Part shown: piece after piece, positions 36,601 through 47,699 of the stretch
Position numbering within the stretch: position 1 is the first letter of the stretch
How the letters are laid out: the number at the start of each line of letters is the position of its first letter
DNA from: Buddleja alternifolia
Lineage: Eukaryota; Streptophyta; Magnoliopsida; Lamiales; Scrophulariaceae
Reading direction: 5' to 3'
Assembly: GCA_019426215.1 (NCBI GenBank)
Contig: CM033392.1
Location: 36,628,980-36,692,979, forward strand
DNA length: 64,000 bases
The notes under the pieces: model-generated
Databases searched by the model: none
What the model saw: the letters and a program-made list of their open reading frames with translations, nothing else
Told to the model about the DNA's origin: nothing
Translations under genes and position numbers: made by a program

Positions 36601-39600
36601 AAGTACACATATTATTAAATATATATGAAATATTAAATCACACAATATTTTTTTTTCAAATTATATATTATTAAATAATAATAATTGAAATATTTGAAAA
36701 ATTGAATAGGAATTTTTATTATATAAAATATGAAAAAATAAGAAAGATAATTAGTTGGATAGTGGGATAGTGTAATTAATGATAAAATATTGTGAAAAGA
36801 TTGAAATGATGGGTTGTTATATAGGGGAATGTGTAGTGTATTTAAAATTTGACCATTTTCTGTTGAATTTGGCTTGGACTGTGTATTTTCATTTTTTGGT
36901 GATCCAAAAAATGAAAATATTTCCTAAATACACAACCATACATAGCCTTCCTAGCTTTTGCCATAATCAATTCTACGAGAATCAATTATCACATAATCTA
37001 TTATGCAAAAGCTAAGTCAAACTCACCCTTAATAGGCTGAGTTTAAAAATAGACCCGAAGGTATTTTAAACTTGAGCAAGCTGAAGCTCGACTCATAAAG
37101 CCCAATTAACAAGCCTACATGTAATGCAAGATATACATCCAATAAGGAGTCCAGTGTCATGTATTATATTTATAGTACTCTAAATCCTGAAATTGTATTT
37201 TATACTTTTTTAGTTATATTTAATTTATCTGTATAATTACCTAATATTAAATGGTTGAAGAAATGTATTTCTTAACTTTTTTTTCATGGTCAGAGGATAA
37301 TATGTCCGCCTACAAATGTCTATTATATTTTTCTAAATTTCTTTATTTTTATATTTAGTTTTAGATTGTTCACTTCACCTGCATTATTAACATCATTTGA
37401 TTGGTGGGCCAGCTCTTGCCTACCAGCAATTTGAGATTCATGACACAACCCCGGAGCAGAAAGTTCAACTTGCCTTGGTCGCCATGGAAGGACCAGCGTT
37501 GCACTTGTTTCGTTGGTCACATCACCATAAGCCACACAATATTTTGTTAGAATTTTCCCAGGCACTCATGCTGCAATTTGATGATCAATATTCGAGAAGA
37601 CCTTACCAGCATAGGCAGCAATTTCCTAAGTTCAGCCGGACAAGACTGTTTTTAAGGGGTGTGGAATTGTTATAAAGCAGAATTTCAAAGATTTAGATAT
37701 TTAGGTTTATTATTTATTTCTATATTTTGAGTTATCCTTTAATTAGGTTTCCTTGTGAGTTAGAAGTTTATTTCTTTTCTTATTTGGTTACGTGTTAATT
37801 AAGTTTTCTAGTTGCATAGGGGTCAAGTTATTTCCTTTCTAGTAGGAGTCAGTAGCTTACATAGTAAGTTACCTTATGCTTACAAATAGGGATCTTCAGT
37901 GTTTATTTAGATTATTCAGTTTTGAAATAATAAAGTATTGGGACAAGATTTATTCTTGTAGGACTTTCGATTTATCGAAAGTATTTTTTTTTATCGTTTT
38001 TTTTTTGTTTCCATCATATTCTCACTTTTAAATCCAGCTTTCATACAATGAACAAAAGCATGAATTATGGGAATCAAAGCTCCTTGGACCTTCATACGTC
38101 GAATAAGATCCTTGGAATCAGAGAAAGATAATGGTACTTGGTAGTCGAATATTTAGTAGACTTTTAATTAATTAGTTATTAATGCTATTTACTTAATGAA
38201 CCTCATTTAGTTACTACTTACTCATGTAAAGTTCGTTTTCTCCATACAAAAAAGTTCAAAAATGTAAAGCCTCTTGAATTATTGATACTTATATAATAGT
38301 ATAGATGAATAGATAGTATTAGTTATGGATCCAACAAAATGTTGAAATGAAAAGTCTAACAAGCGCTAAAACTTCCCAACACACCTTTTACATTTTCCAA
38401 GCTTCATTTGCTAATGTGTTTTATCATTCATTATATTGAAATCCTGCTAACTCATGAAAGAATCCAACATATATGTTTGCAGTATCTACCCAAATTACTA
38501 AGGCCGATGGAGATTAAAAAGTGAATCAAGACCAGGCTGATCTCAATTCAGTAGCTGCTACACTGGCAAAAGAATAATACAAGACACCAGAATTAGAGGA
38601 TAACTGGACAAGGACTTTATATTAGATGTGGCAGCAAACAGCTATATCGCTCCTTTGTTTTTAGCTAACGGGTCTAGATACGAGTTTGACATGTGAATCA
38701 TCAGTTCTTTTAGGACCCGAAGATGTATTTGAAGAAGCTGCTGACTTTGGATACATGTACATGACAAACTATTTAGAACATATAAGAATGCTGCAAAAGT
38801 GCTGTAGCCAATATGGACAATAGACTAAAATCAGATTAGTGCATGAAGTAAAAACGCATTACATAACGGAACGTAATATGAAGAGAAACATCTGTTGGAA
38901 ATCTTGATTGAGTAAATTGTGTTTAGCGCAATTTTATTGGAGATTTAAGTGAATTCCACATGTTGAGAGTGGAGTGTCTTTGGCTTAAATTAATCTACGT
39001 TTTGAGTAGATAAATTTATAGTATTTAATTACTCAAATCCGATTTCGGGTGAATGAGAAATTAATTAACAAAGTGTATCACTTAAAATGTTTCTCGTAAT
39101 TGGAATAAATAATTGATGTGAACAAAGGCGAATAAATGATCTCAATTATACGATCGACGGCCGCGGTTGTATAAGAAATAGTTCATTTAGTTCGTGGTCT
39201 AAAATGTTCAAATTGAAAAATTGAGGGACCAATTTGAAAGGACTTAAGGAATCAAGATTCAAAGTTTTGGGGTCAAAATTAAAGTCTGTGGAAATATAGG
39301 GGCTGAATTGCAAGCCGGATGGTGCAACCGCCCACACCGAATCATTTCCCGGAATTGGTGGCTTGTTATAGGTTGAAGAGGCGGGTGTACGGTGCACCCG
39401 CAACACCGGATGATAACCATGTCAGGCGGATTTTGTCTTTTTAGCTCAGGGGTTGTTTTGAACAATTGCAACTCTTGGGGCTAATTTGAAAAGTCCGAAA
39501 AGGTGCAATCAGGGGGCATTTTGTCCAAAAGACACAACCTTTGGGTCTTTCTGCAGAAATCCGAAAAGTCACACTTTTTGACCCAAAACCTTTCCTTCTC

Positions 39601-42600
39601 TATAAATAGCCCTCCATAGTTTGGATTTATTTACACCAACATAATATTCTCTTCTCTCTTTTATTCTTAGTACTAATTTGAGTACTTTGAATATTCTTTT
39701 GTTTCTTAAATATTAATTTTAATATTTTAAGAATAGTGTTGAATATTAAATGCTAAATTGAGCATTTAAAATATTCTTGAAATTCTTAAATATTATTTTA
39801 AGAATTATTTAGTACTAATTTGAGTACTTTAAATATTCTTAAATATTATTTTAATATTGTAAGAATAAGTTTGCATATTAAATGTTTAGATGTGCATTTA
39901 ATTCATCCATGTCCATCGAGAGAGTTTGAAACAAGTATTTTGTTCGCTAGGCTCGGAAATTTGTAGTGGTACTATTTCCGAGACGTTTGTCGTTGTATCT
40001 TGGGAGACAATTGCCGTATTCCGTGACCACCAAGTGCGGGGCAATATTGTCTTAAGGAAATAGGGTAACCCTTGCCTCGACATATCATTATTATTTTGCA
40101 TCTTCATAAACACCGCCCCTTAACGTACTAGAATTTTTCCCAACAACATCTTGTTATGTCAATAAACTCGAGGGATCTCTTACTGGTTGAACTGATATAT
40201 GTGCCCACTAATTTTGTTTATTTTATTGGGTCAAACAAGTAGTGAGTCTTGAGTTTTTTGCCGTGAAACATCAAAGAAATGGATCAAAAATATAGCACAA
40301 GAGCACAGTTGTGTATCAGAAAAGATGCTAAAAATTACTATATACACCCTCTTTCAAAAACTAAAATGTTCTTATTTCCTCACTGGAACATCCATAAGTG
40401 ATGTCTCATTTCCTACAATGACGATTTCTTTCAAAAAGTACCCTCTCAACTGGAAAAGCAATGTGACACCACTAACCACAACTTCTAACGTTTAAAAATG
40501 TAATGAAACCCAAACTTCTATTTTTACAACACTCCTGCCTCAACTAAGACCCCATACGAATTCAAACATGCACTTCCAAAGTTCGATGTAGAGAGTATAA
40601 GACATATATTACAGATTCCAGTAATATATCAGATAAATCCACAATACACAGGAAAAAATGAAAAAACTTCACGGCTTATCAGTAAGAGACAAAAGATGAA
40701 AGATTACCTCAATATTGATGCTTGCTTTATCTTCAACCTCGAAATTATTATCTGCTATCCATGAAAGTATGCTTTGCCCCTTCTCGGAAAGCACCGGACT
40801 GAAATCCTGAGTAAAGTCTAAAATATAGTGATATTAAATCAGTTGTCATGTTATCTGCAATAGTTATAATATCTATAGTTCTATGTAACCATTTATTGAC
40901 CATAACAATCAACGAGCACACACGTATGTGAATCCAGGTCCTACGTAAAAATGCACCTAATAGGAACCAACAGAACCATATCATCCAATCATAGCATCAT
41001 AGAACTGCATTTCAAAAATGCAGCTACATTTGTTTGCTATTTGTTTTTAATGGAAATTTTGGAAGTAGCATGCAAAGTCACAAATAAATTATTGCTTACT
41101 CAGTGCCTTAGCAGAGAGATTAATAGGCAAATGGAGGAGAATATATGAAATAACGCGGATTGTTGCAGATCAAAGAAGCAGGGATTAGACCAGGAAATGG
41201 AGTCTTATTTATTCAAGTGCAATAATTTCTCTTTGAAAAATAAGCTCAAAAGCACAAATTGAAATGCAAATATAGTACCTACAGATACACAAAATAATAC
41301 TAGTCACGAACATTTGCATAAATATTATAACAAAGAAGTTTCTTCGTAACAGAAAATAGAAAGACGATAGACTCTTATGTAGCAAAAAAACTAAAGCAAC
41401 AATTTCAAATGGTTATCACCCTATTGCATGGGCGCAATTTTCTGATGTAGCTTTATAATGCTTAATGCCCCCAATAAATTCTAGATTTTGTCATTTAACC
41501 ATATGTTACAGGATTCAGGTAACATATTTGCAATTCATCATGGTTTTTTATTTTTATTCTTCCATCTAAAAGTACCTTTGAAGTATCTTAAATCTGTACT
41601 TTATTATATCGCTTATGAGTTATATAATTTATAGTCGAAACAAACATTATGAGTAATAAAAAATACTAACAAATGTGACTAAAAGAGGAAGCTTGGTGGT
41701 TTGAGGGGAAGGCTTTGTCAGATTATGCAGTTAGAAAAACGTAAAAAGAGATCCCAGCTTTTTAAAATAAAGTGTGAAGTGGGAGAAACGGTGTCGTTTG
41801 TTTAAGTTGGGGAATTAATTGCTGTTAGGGTTTATTTAATGCATTTAATTGCAAATTAGGGTTCATATTTCTACCATTGAGTTTAGTTTGAGTCCAACTA
41901 ATATGGGCGCACCACATGGAAGGAATATTGCTGCCAATTTAGTTATAGGCAAGGAATGTGAGGTGGATTTTCATCATCAGAGCACTATTGCTATTGTGAA
42001 TTCCGTACTTCTTTTCTCTCTCCTTAGACTCCTCCCCCCTTTCCCTTCTTCACAAATCACCATTGTAGCTCATTTAAACCTTGTAAAATTTGCAGGTTTA
42101 GCTTGGAGTTGCAGCTGATTTTATATTGCATTTATCGTATTTGCCTTATTGTAATCGAAAATTTATAAAATTACTACTAAATCCATACAATTGGCCATCA
42201 GAGCGTTCATCCTGGGAAGAATGGCAACGAACAATAGAAAAATGGATGATTTGGAGCAAAGAGTGCTTGAACTTCAAAACTCCATGGATGAGAAACTGGT
42301 TAAGCCATAAAGAGGACATGGTAGCTGAAATGAAGCACTTCATGCATCTTCAAATGGAAACGTTGCTGAAAAATCTGGAGAGTGCTCGTGGTAAGGAACC
42401 TTCCAGCTCAACATCCCCTATATCATTAGCCTCCCCTATTCATCAATTTCATGAGACTATGCCTGGAGCACCACATTTTAATGCAAGGACAAATGAAACC
42501 ATGAGGAATTTTACACCAACAACTCACTTCACTAAAGGAGTTAAGCTGGATTTCCCAAGTTTGATTGCACTAATCCTAAGAGTTAGATTAGAATTAGAAA

Positions 42601-45600
42601 GAGCAATAAATACTTTTTGGTTAACCCCTTGACTGATTATGAGAGAATTATACTTGCTGCAGTTCACATGGAGGGAAAAGCTGATTGTTGGTACCAGAAC
42701 TCAATCGAAGGAAGGGAGAATATGCCATGGGAAAGGTTCACTGAGATGGTCTTAGAGATGTTTTTGGATGCTGGGCAAGGAAGTGTCATTGGAGAGTTCA
42801 ACAAATTAAGGCAAACTGGATCAGTTATGGCATGTGTGGAGCAGTTTGATGAACTCAAATCATTTATGGTGGGCTTGAATAGGAATCTGACTGATGATTA
42901 CTTTATGCATTCATTCATCAGTGGATTGAAGGATGAGATTAAATCAGTGGTGCAAATGTTTACTGCAACTTCCTTGACTGCAGCCACTCATTATGCTAAA
43001 CTCCAGGAAACATCATTAGAAGTTGTATCCAATAGTAGCTGAAGAACTAGATGAGATAAAAGAGGAAAAAGAAACAGGCAACACCACAGATGAGGAAGAA
43101 GAAGATATTTCTATTTCTGTACATGCCCTAGCTGGGAGGGTAGTTCAAGATGCCATTAAATTGCTAGGACATGTCAAAAACAACACTATTTCATTCCTAG
43201 TGGGTACATGAAGCACTCACAGCTTCCTTGATCCTAATGTGGCTAGAAGGACAAGATATGAAATAGAATGCACTAACCCTTTAATAATTAATGTGGCTGA
43301 AAGCAATAAACTGGAGTGCAATACTAAATGTCCTAAATTCTCATGGAAGATGGAGGATCATGATTTCCAATCAGATGTAAGGATGCTGAAACTTAGTGGA
43401 TGTGACATGGTGCTTGGGGTAGACATGATGAGAAAATTTGTGCGTTACTTTTATTTTTGACAGTCAAATAGTCACTATGAACAAAGAATACTGGTGTCCT
43501 AACAAGGGATGCAAAATGAAGTGGAGTTGAAAATGATACTGGAAAGGCTTAGAAAAAACTGTCAACAAAGTAGCATACATTTCCTTGTGCCAGCTATATG
43601 TGGTTACTGGTGAAGAGGTTCTTAGTAGCATGGAAATGGAAACAAGAGATGTTAATGTGGAGGAATTATTGGTTAAATACCAGGACTTATTTGCAGAACC
43701 AAAGGGGCTACCACCACAGAGATCACATGACCATGAAATAACATTGAAACCTGATGCTCAACCAATCAAACAACAGCCTTCTAGACACTAGACATTCTTA
43801 TGTGCAGATGGTAGAAATGGAGAGATTGGTAGAAGAGATGCTTACATCTGGGATTATTAGGCCCAGTAACAATCCCTTTGCTGCACCAGTATTTCTTGTA
43901 AAGAAAAAAGATAACAGTTGGAGATTCTGTGTGGATTACAGAATGCTCAATGCTATCACAGTTAAGGATTGGTTCCTAATTCCAATCATAGATGATCTTC
44001 TTGATGAATTGAGAGAAACTGCCAAATTTCTAAGGTTGACTTGAGGGCTGGTGGTAACCAGATAAGGGTTAAGGAGGATGACATTTCAAAAACTGCCTTT
44101 GAAACTATTTCTGGACACTATGAATTTGTGGTAATGCCTTTTGGCTTGACAAATGCTCCTGCTACTTTTCAGTCACTTATGAATGTAGTTTTTAAAGAGA
44201 ACTTAAGGAGCTTTGTGTTAATATTTTTTCCCGATATCTTAATCTACAGTGCTAATGTGGAGGCACACACAAGACACTTAAAACTGGTACTTGAGAAATT
44301 GAGAGAAAATCACTTGTCTATCAAAAAGTCGTAAGTGTGTTTTTGCACAAAAAAGGGAGGAGTGCTTGATAACTTGTGAGGGTGTTGCTGGCATGGTGCA
44401 GACCCTTCCTAGATACAAAGTATGACAGAGTGTCCTGCACCCAAGACTGTGAAGGCTTTGAGGGGTTTCTTGGGGTTAACAGGCTATTACAAGAAATTTG
44501 TCCAAAATTATGGGTTGTTTAGCTAAACCACTCACAACCTTGCTTAGAAAGGGTCTATTACAATGGAGTAAGGAAGCTGAGGAGGCATTTGAGTTACTGA
44601 AAAAAGCTATATTTCAAACACCTGTCCTAGCCCTAGCACTGCGTGATTACAACAAAGTGTTTATTCTGGAAACTGATGCATGTTTTGGAGGTATGGGAGT
44701 TATCTTGATGCAAGAAGGACACCCCATTGCTTATATTAGCAAGCAAACCTTTGGGACCTAAGAGCATGGGGCTCTCAATCTATGAGAAAGAATTTCTTGC
44801 AATTATACTGGCAGTGTCAAAATGGAGATACTATCTGGTTGGTGTGGAATTTGTCATTAGGGCTGATCAGCAGGGCCTAAAATTCTTGCTTGAACAGAAA
44901 ATTACAACAACCTTGCAGAAAAAGTATTTAGCTAAGCTAATGGGGTACATTTACAAAATAGAGTACAACAAAGGGTTAGAAAATAGAGCTGCTGATGCAT
45001 TATCAAGGAAAGGGATGGAAGATTATAGTGTGGAACAAACAACATGTCTCAGATTGTTCACTTATCACTGCCACACAACCTGCTTGGATCCAACAAGTTC
45101 TGAGCTCTTATAAAGGGGACCAAGAAGTGAAAAAGGCCATTACTAACTGTATACTGAGGCCATATGATGTGTCTTTTTATTTATTCTTTTATGGGATATT
45201 GAGGTTCAAGGCCAGGGTTTAATACAGGTGAGAGCACTGATTTAAGGAAGCAAATCATTAACTCTATGCATAGCTCTTCTACAGGAGGTCATTCTGGGGT
45301 TAGAGCCACTCTTAAAAGCCTACAACTTATATTTTACTGCCCAAAAGTCATAGAAGATGTTCAAGAAGTGATAGGGCAGTGTGATGTGTGCAATCTTTGC
45401 AAGAGTTAACATGTGTCCTATCCAGGCTTGCTTTAGCCATTACCAATACCTGAACAAGCCTGGCACCATATAAGGATGGATTTCATAAAGAAGCTTCCCT
45501 TATCTAAAGGCAGGGGCACCATCTTGGTGGTGGTGGACAGATTTACTAAGTAGAGTCATTTCTTCCCTTTGTCACAACACCCTTTGCCAAATTCAAAGGT

Positions 45601-47273
45601 GGCACAGGTCTTTATGGATGGGATATACAAATTGCATGGGTTGCCAGACACTATCACCACTAAAAGAGACAAGACCTTTGTCAGTTACTTTTGGAAGGGA
45701 TTAATGAAAGTGTTAGGGATACAACAAGCAATGACCACTGCTTATCATCCCCAAAGTGATGGAGAGAGAGTTAATCAGTGCCCTGAGTCTTATCTGAGGT
45801 GCATGTGCAATCAGAATCCTAAACAATGGGTTAAGTGGATTAGTTTGGCTGAGTGATGGTACAATACTAGTTACTACACCAGAATTAACATGACTCCTTT
45901 TGAAGCCATTTATGGCTACAAGCCTAGCCATTTTAGTCTGAGCCCTTATGAATATATAATTGTGGTGGTAGTGAAGGAAATGATTACTCAGAGGCAGAAA
46001 ATGATTCAAACACTGAAAGGATATCTTACCACTGCACAATAGGATAAAGCAGTACTCAGACAAGCATAGAAGTGAGAGGAAATTAGTGGTTGGAGACTTT
46101 GTGTATCTGAAACTCCAACCATATAAGCACTACACTTTAGTGCCAAATAATGTGGCCCTTTAGAGATAATTGAAAAAACTGGTAAGGTTGCCTATAAACT
46201 GAAGTTGCCTATCACTGCCAAGGTACACCCAGTGTTTCATGTGCCCTTACTTAAGAAATCCATTTCTTTTAGAGCTATGGTTGTTTCACAATTTCCTACA
46301 TTGACTGAGAATGGAGATTCAATTTTGAGCCCAGTGGCTATACTGAACAGGCAATTGGTGAAGAGAAATAATAAGGCTGTAGCAGTTGATGCAGTGGGCT
46401 CACTTACCCAAGGAAAAAGCAACTTGGGAAGATTGGGAGGTGATTGTTGGCCAATTTCCAGAAGTTGAAGTTTGGGACAAACCTCGTAAGGGGAAGGCTT
46501 TGTCAGGTTATACAGAATTGGAAGAAACAATGCGTTTGTTTTAAGTTGGGGAATTAATTGTTGTTGGGGTTTAATTAATGTGTTTAATTGCAAATTAGGG
46601 TTCCTATTTCTACTGTTAAATCTTGTTTAAGTCCACCTAATAAGAGTGCGCCACGCGGAAGGAATATTGCTGCCAATTTAGTTATAGGCACGGAACGTGA
46701 AGTGGATTTTCATCATGAGAGTACTACTGTTGTAAGTTCTGTACTTTTTTTCTCTATCCCCCCCACCCACAAATCACCATTGTAGCTCATTTAAACCTTG
46801 TGCAGATCTGCAGGTTTAGCTTGGAGTTGCAGCTGGTTTTAAATCGCATTTGCCTTATTGTTATCGAAAACTTATAAAATTACTACATAATCCGTACATT
46901 CAGATTTAGAGTTATGGGGCTTTTATATATTTTCACTCCTATAAACTTTCATCTCATGTTATGCAAGATTAGTCTCCTCACATGCGTTTAATTGCCAAAT
47001 ATTCTTTTTAATGAAGAATTTGAGCGTGGGAACTAGCTCTGAATAAGCCTGAAACACTAAAAAAGAGTGAGGCAATGAGGCATCCTATGGTGATCAAGAT
47101 TGATGGTATCTTGAGCCACTCTAAGATGAACTCATACAGCTAAATTGACAGCCTCATTTCGAATACAAGTCATTAGCCTAGTATGGAAAGATATGAAATA
47201 ATCAGCAATGCAATTACCAAATATTTGTATTTCAGAAGACGAGCAGTAAAACAAGAAATGTCTCGAAGGACCC

Positions 47274-47308
<35 letters not shown>

Positions 47309-47699
47309 ATCTATCTGAAATATCGTAAGTAGATCGAAATCATTGAACTGAATGAAAGACACATACATACATACATACATACATACCGTCAAAAACATGA
47401 GCGGAAGAGTAATTTGGTTGAGATTGAGCCGTGGCCTCCGAAATCAAGTGAGCATAATCTCCGCCTTTACTTTTCGGCAAAACAATCTCAGTCGGAAGAA
47501 GACTTGTGCTCTCTTCATCATCATCTTCTTCATAACGATCCCAATTGGAGGGGAGTGATCTCTCTAACTTGATTTCCGGTTTCTCTCTAACTTGCTTTCC
47601 ATTTCCAACGGTTGGCTTCTTCTTATCACCCATCATCATCTTCTTACTATGATGCAATGTATGAGCTCTCTTCGATTTCGCCATTGCTTTCGTATCCAT
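22692..47699 (-). CDS. Uncharacterised plant gene, four exons, last exon split by a copia element
   Basis: I do not recognise the family. Four minus-strand exons join in phase: 47699-47387, 40817-40708, 31166-31062 and 30206-29788 continued after the retrotransposon at 22743-22692. The native product would be 332 residues. The N-terminus (1-50) is rich in Lys, Arg and His. Then come [19 protein letters not shown], a [17 protein letters not shown] segment, short conserved-looking helical pieces in exons 2-3, a long polar exon 4 with [12 protein letters not shown], and an acidic-hydrophobic end ([12 protein letters not shown]). No membrane span or enzyme motif. It looks like a nuclear or regulatory protein, as inference only. 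Donors are GTATGT, GTAATC and GTAATT; acceptors TTTTAG, ATGCAG and TTGCAG. With the insertion, the frame runs 22 codons into the LTR and stops at 29718-29720, giving a 338-residue chimera without the native last 16 residues. The introns are about 6.6, 9.5 and 0.9 kb. Confidence 0.8.
22749..23848 (-). repeat. Copia 3' LTR
   Basis: On the minus strand it runs TGTTGGCATTTGTGGG to GATTTGCAACA, 1100 bp. TATA box TATAAAAAG at 23061-23069 (minus). It contains an AAGCCCAAAGCCCAAAGCCC-type short tandem near 23400. Confidence 0.92.
23849..23860 (-). other. Polypurine tract
   Basis: CGTGTGGGGGAT on the minus strand, touching the 3' LTR start TGTTGG; the plus-strand primer site of the element. Confidence 0.75.
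24416..28654 (-). CDS. Copia gag-pol polyprotein, intact
   Basis: 1412 residues, stop TAA. Order: Gly-rich N-terminus, gag domain about 80-270, CCHC zinc knuckle (C321, C324, H329, C334), aspartic protease (D420-T-G), pre-integrase HHCC (H560, H565, C591, C594), integrase core D620, D683, E718 with 34 residues between the last two, RT with YVDD at 1097-1100, and RNase H with D1260, E1303 and D1339. PR-IN-RT-RH order defines Ty1/copia. All catalytic residues I looked for are present with no stop or frameshift, so it may be active. It makes the virus-like particle and copies and inserts the element's DNA. ATG at 28654 follows only 58 bases of leader. The IN-RT linker (about 840-890) is basic. 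The copia lineage was not decided. Confidence 0.95.
28713..29787 (-). repeat. Copia 5' LTR
   Basis: 1075 bp, near-identical to 22749-23848, with its TATA box (TATAAAAAG) at 29024-29032 on the minus strand. It provides the last 22 codons and the stop of the disrupted host reading frame. Confidence 0.92.
29788..30206 (-). CDS. Host gene exon 4, part before the insertion
   Basis: Acceptor ATGTTGCAG before 30206. 139 full codons and two bases up to the copia insertion. Polar, Ser/Glu-rich. The last five bases (29788-29792) are one copy of the target duplication. The frame then continues 22 codons into the LTR to a stop at 29718-29720. Confidence 0.8.
30207..31061 (-). other. Intron 3 of the host gene
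   Basis: AT-rich, no ORF or transposon recognised. Donor GTAATT at the 31061 end, acceptor TTGCAG at the 30207 end, with a T-rich strand near the acceptor. Confidence 0.7.
31062..31166 (-). CDS. Host gene exon 3
   Basis: Acceptor ATGCAG, donor GTAATT; 105 bases, phase 0 at both ends. It encodes 35 residues including [19 protein letters not shown] and ending in a Pro/Leu/Glu string. Confidence 0.75.
31167..34436 (-). other. Intron 2, proximal part
   Basis: No gene recognised. AT-rich, with a T-rich run near 33601-33640 and a stretch at 33790-33900 with GTCCCTC strings like the Mutator-type arms at 19125. Several short open frames here have no coding character. Confidence 0.5.
34437..36950. 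mobile_element. Possible TIR element holding the foldback element
   Basis: GGCTCCGTATGGTTGTGT at 34442 is matched in reverse near 36929-36947 (ACACAACCATACATAGCC). The intervening DNA is AT-rich without transposase and contains the 1.1-kb foldback element. No convincing target duplication, so this pairing is tentative. Confidence 0.35.
34778..35877. mobile_element. Foldback-type element with internal 187-bp tandem repeats
   Basis: Inverted arms of about 350-390 bp (34778-35165 against 35525-35877), outer ends CTATTACCGCTAATCATC and, reversed, CTATTAACGCTAATCATC. Between the arms lie two further direct copies of the arm's inner part; GCGCGTCTTCACGAG recurs at 34988, 35175 and 35362, a 187-bp period. 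No ORF. No clear target duplication. The structure matches foldback or long-TIR Mutator-like elements. Confidence 0.75.
36951..37396. other. Intron 2, unassigned stretch
   Basis: Contains a short palindrome, GCTTTTGCCATAATC at 36955 paired with GATTATG..GCAAAAGC-like sequence ending about 37013, and GAGCAAGCTGAAGCTCG strings near 37075; both look like eroded MITE pieces. No gene. Confidence 0.4.
37397..37675 (+). pseudogene. Ty3/gypsy gag fragment
   Basis: A plus-strand frame with retrotransposon-gag character: [18 protein letters not shown], then [11 protein letters not shown] and [14 protein letters not shown]. Only about 90 codons remain. The following 350 bp (37676-38030) are AT-rich and read like a gypsy 3' region, but no LTR pair was found. 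Confidence 0.6.
38031..38892. other. Intron 2, unassigned stretch
   Basis: No ORF or repeat recognised before the solo LTR. Confidence 0.4.
38893..40145. repeat. Solo LTR in intron 2
   Basis: 1253 bp from TGTTGGAAATCTTG to TTTTTCCCAACA, flanked by perfect 5-bp duplications ACATC (38888-38892 and 40146-40150). It carries a TATA-like CTATAAATAGCC near 39600 on the plus strand. There is no internal region: the usual product of recombination between the two LTRs of one element. The matching family is not in the window. Confidence 0.85.
40708..40817 (-). CDS. Host gene exon 2
   Basis: Acceptor TTTTAG before 40817, donor GTAATC after 40708; 110 bases, phase 1 in, phase 0 out. It encodes a 37-residue segment containing [21 protein letters not shown] nearer CAG acceptor (10 bases inside) would give the wrong phase. 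Confidence 0.75.
40818..41684 (-). other. Intron 1, distal part
   Basis: AT-rich, nothing recognised apart from the exon 2 acceptor at its left edge. Confidence 0.5.
41823..42189 (+). repeat. Chromovirus left LTR
   Basis: TGTTAGGGTTTATTTAATG to AAATCCATACA, 367 bp, matched by 46562-46898 with many substitutions and small indels, so old. Confidence 0.75.
42200..46500 (+). pseudogene. Chromovirus gag-pol, decayed
   Basis: Remnants in order: gag (about 42220-43040, with [15 protein letters not shown]), protease scrap (43170-43460, where the Asp-Ser/Thr-Gly region reads GT-stop-SHSF-like), RT (43754-44334; [18 protein letters not shown] is clear), RNase H (44498-45113), integrase with zinc-finger part (about 45270-45410) and core (45470-45860), and a C-terminal part with [11 protein letters not shown] and a chromodomain-like tail (46205-46490). 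Stops and frameshifts occur in every domain. The RT catalytic FxDD reads FFPD, losing one Asp. Not functional. Confidence 0.85.
46562..46898 (+). repeat. Chromovirus right LTR
   Basis: TGTTGGGGTTTAATTAATG to AATCCGTACA, 337 bp, the counterpart of 41823-42189. Confidence 0.75.
46899..47386 (-). other. Intron 1, proximal part with microsatellites
   Basis: Holds a (TA)n run at 47277-47304 and a (CATA)n run at 47362-47386 that contains the splice donor of exon 1 on the minus strand. Nothing else recognised. Confidence 0.6.
47362..47386. repeat. (CATA)n microsatellite at splice donor
   Basis: About six CATA units; read on the minus strand they are GTAT repeats forming the exon 1 donor. Confidence 0.9.
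47387..47699 (-). CDS. Host gene exon 1
   Basis: ATG at 47697-47699; 104 codons plus one base. A second in-frame ATG follows five codons later. The donor GTATGT lies at the edge of a (GTAT)n run, so several identical-looking donors follow at 4-base steps; only the first leaves phase 1, which fits exon 2. Confidence 0.8.

Larger units (their letters stand above)
41685..46898 (+). mobile_element. Decayed chromovirus (Ty3/gypsy) in intron 1, tandem LTR layout
   Basis: Plus-strand element: LTRs at 41823-42189 and 46562-46898, primer-site-like TTGGCCATCAGAGC after the first, gag-pol remnants between, and a PPT-like AAGTTGGGGAA before each LTR. The 140 bp left of the first LTR (41685-41822) repeat the end of pol found at 46470-46561, so an additional internal tail precedes the left LTR. 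A chromodomain-like C-terminus puts it with the chromoviruses; the exact lineage is not decided. Confidence 0.8.

Noticed and set aside
39146..39471. Minus-strand frames within intron 2
   Set aside because: They lie wholly inside the solo LTR.
40748..40984. 78-codon frame overlapping exon 2
   Set aside because: Wrong phase for exon 1; the adjacent frame joins exons 1 and 3 without stops and is used instead.
47277..47304. (TA)n run as a TATA promoter
   Set aside because: A simple repeat within intron 1, with no supported transcript start.
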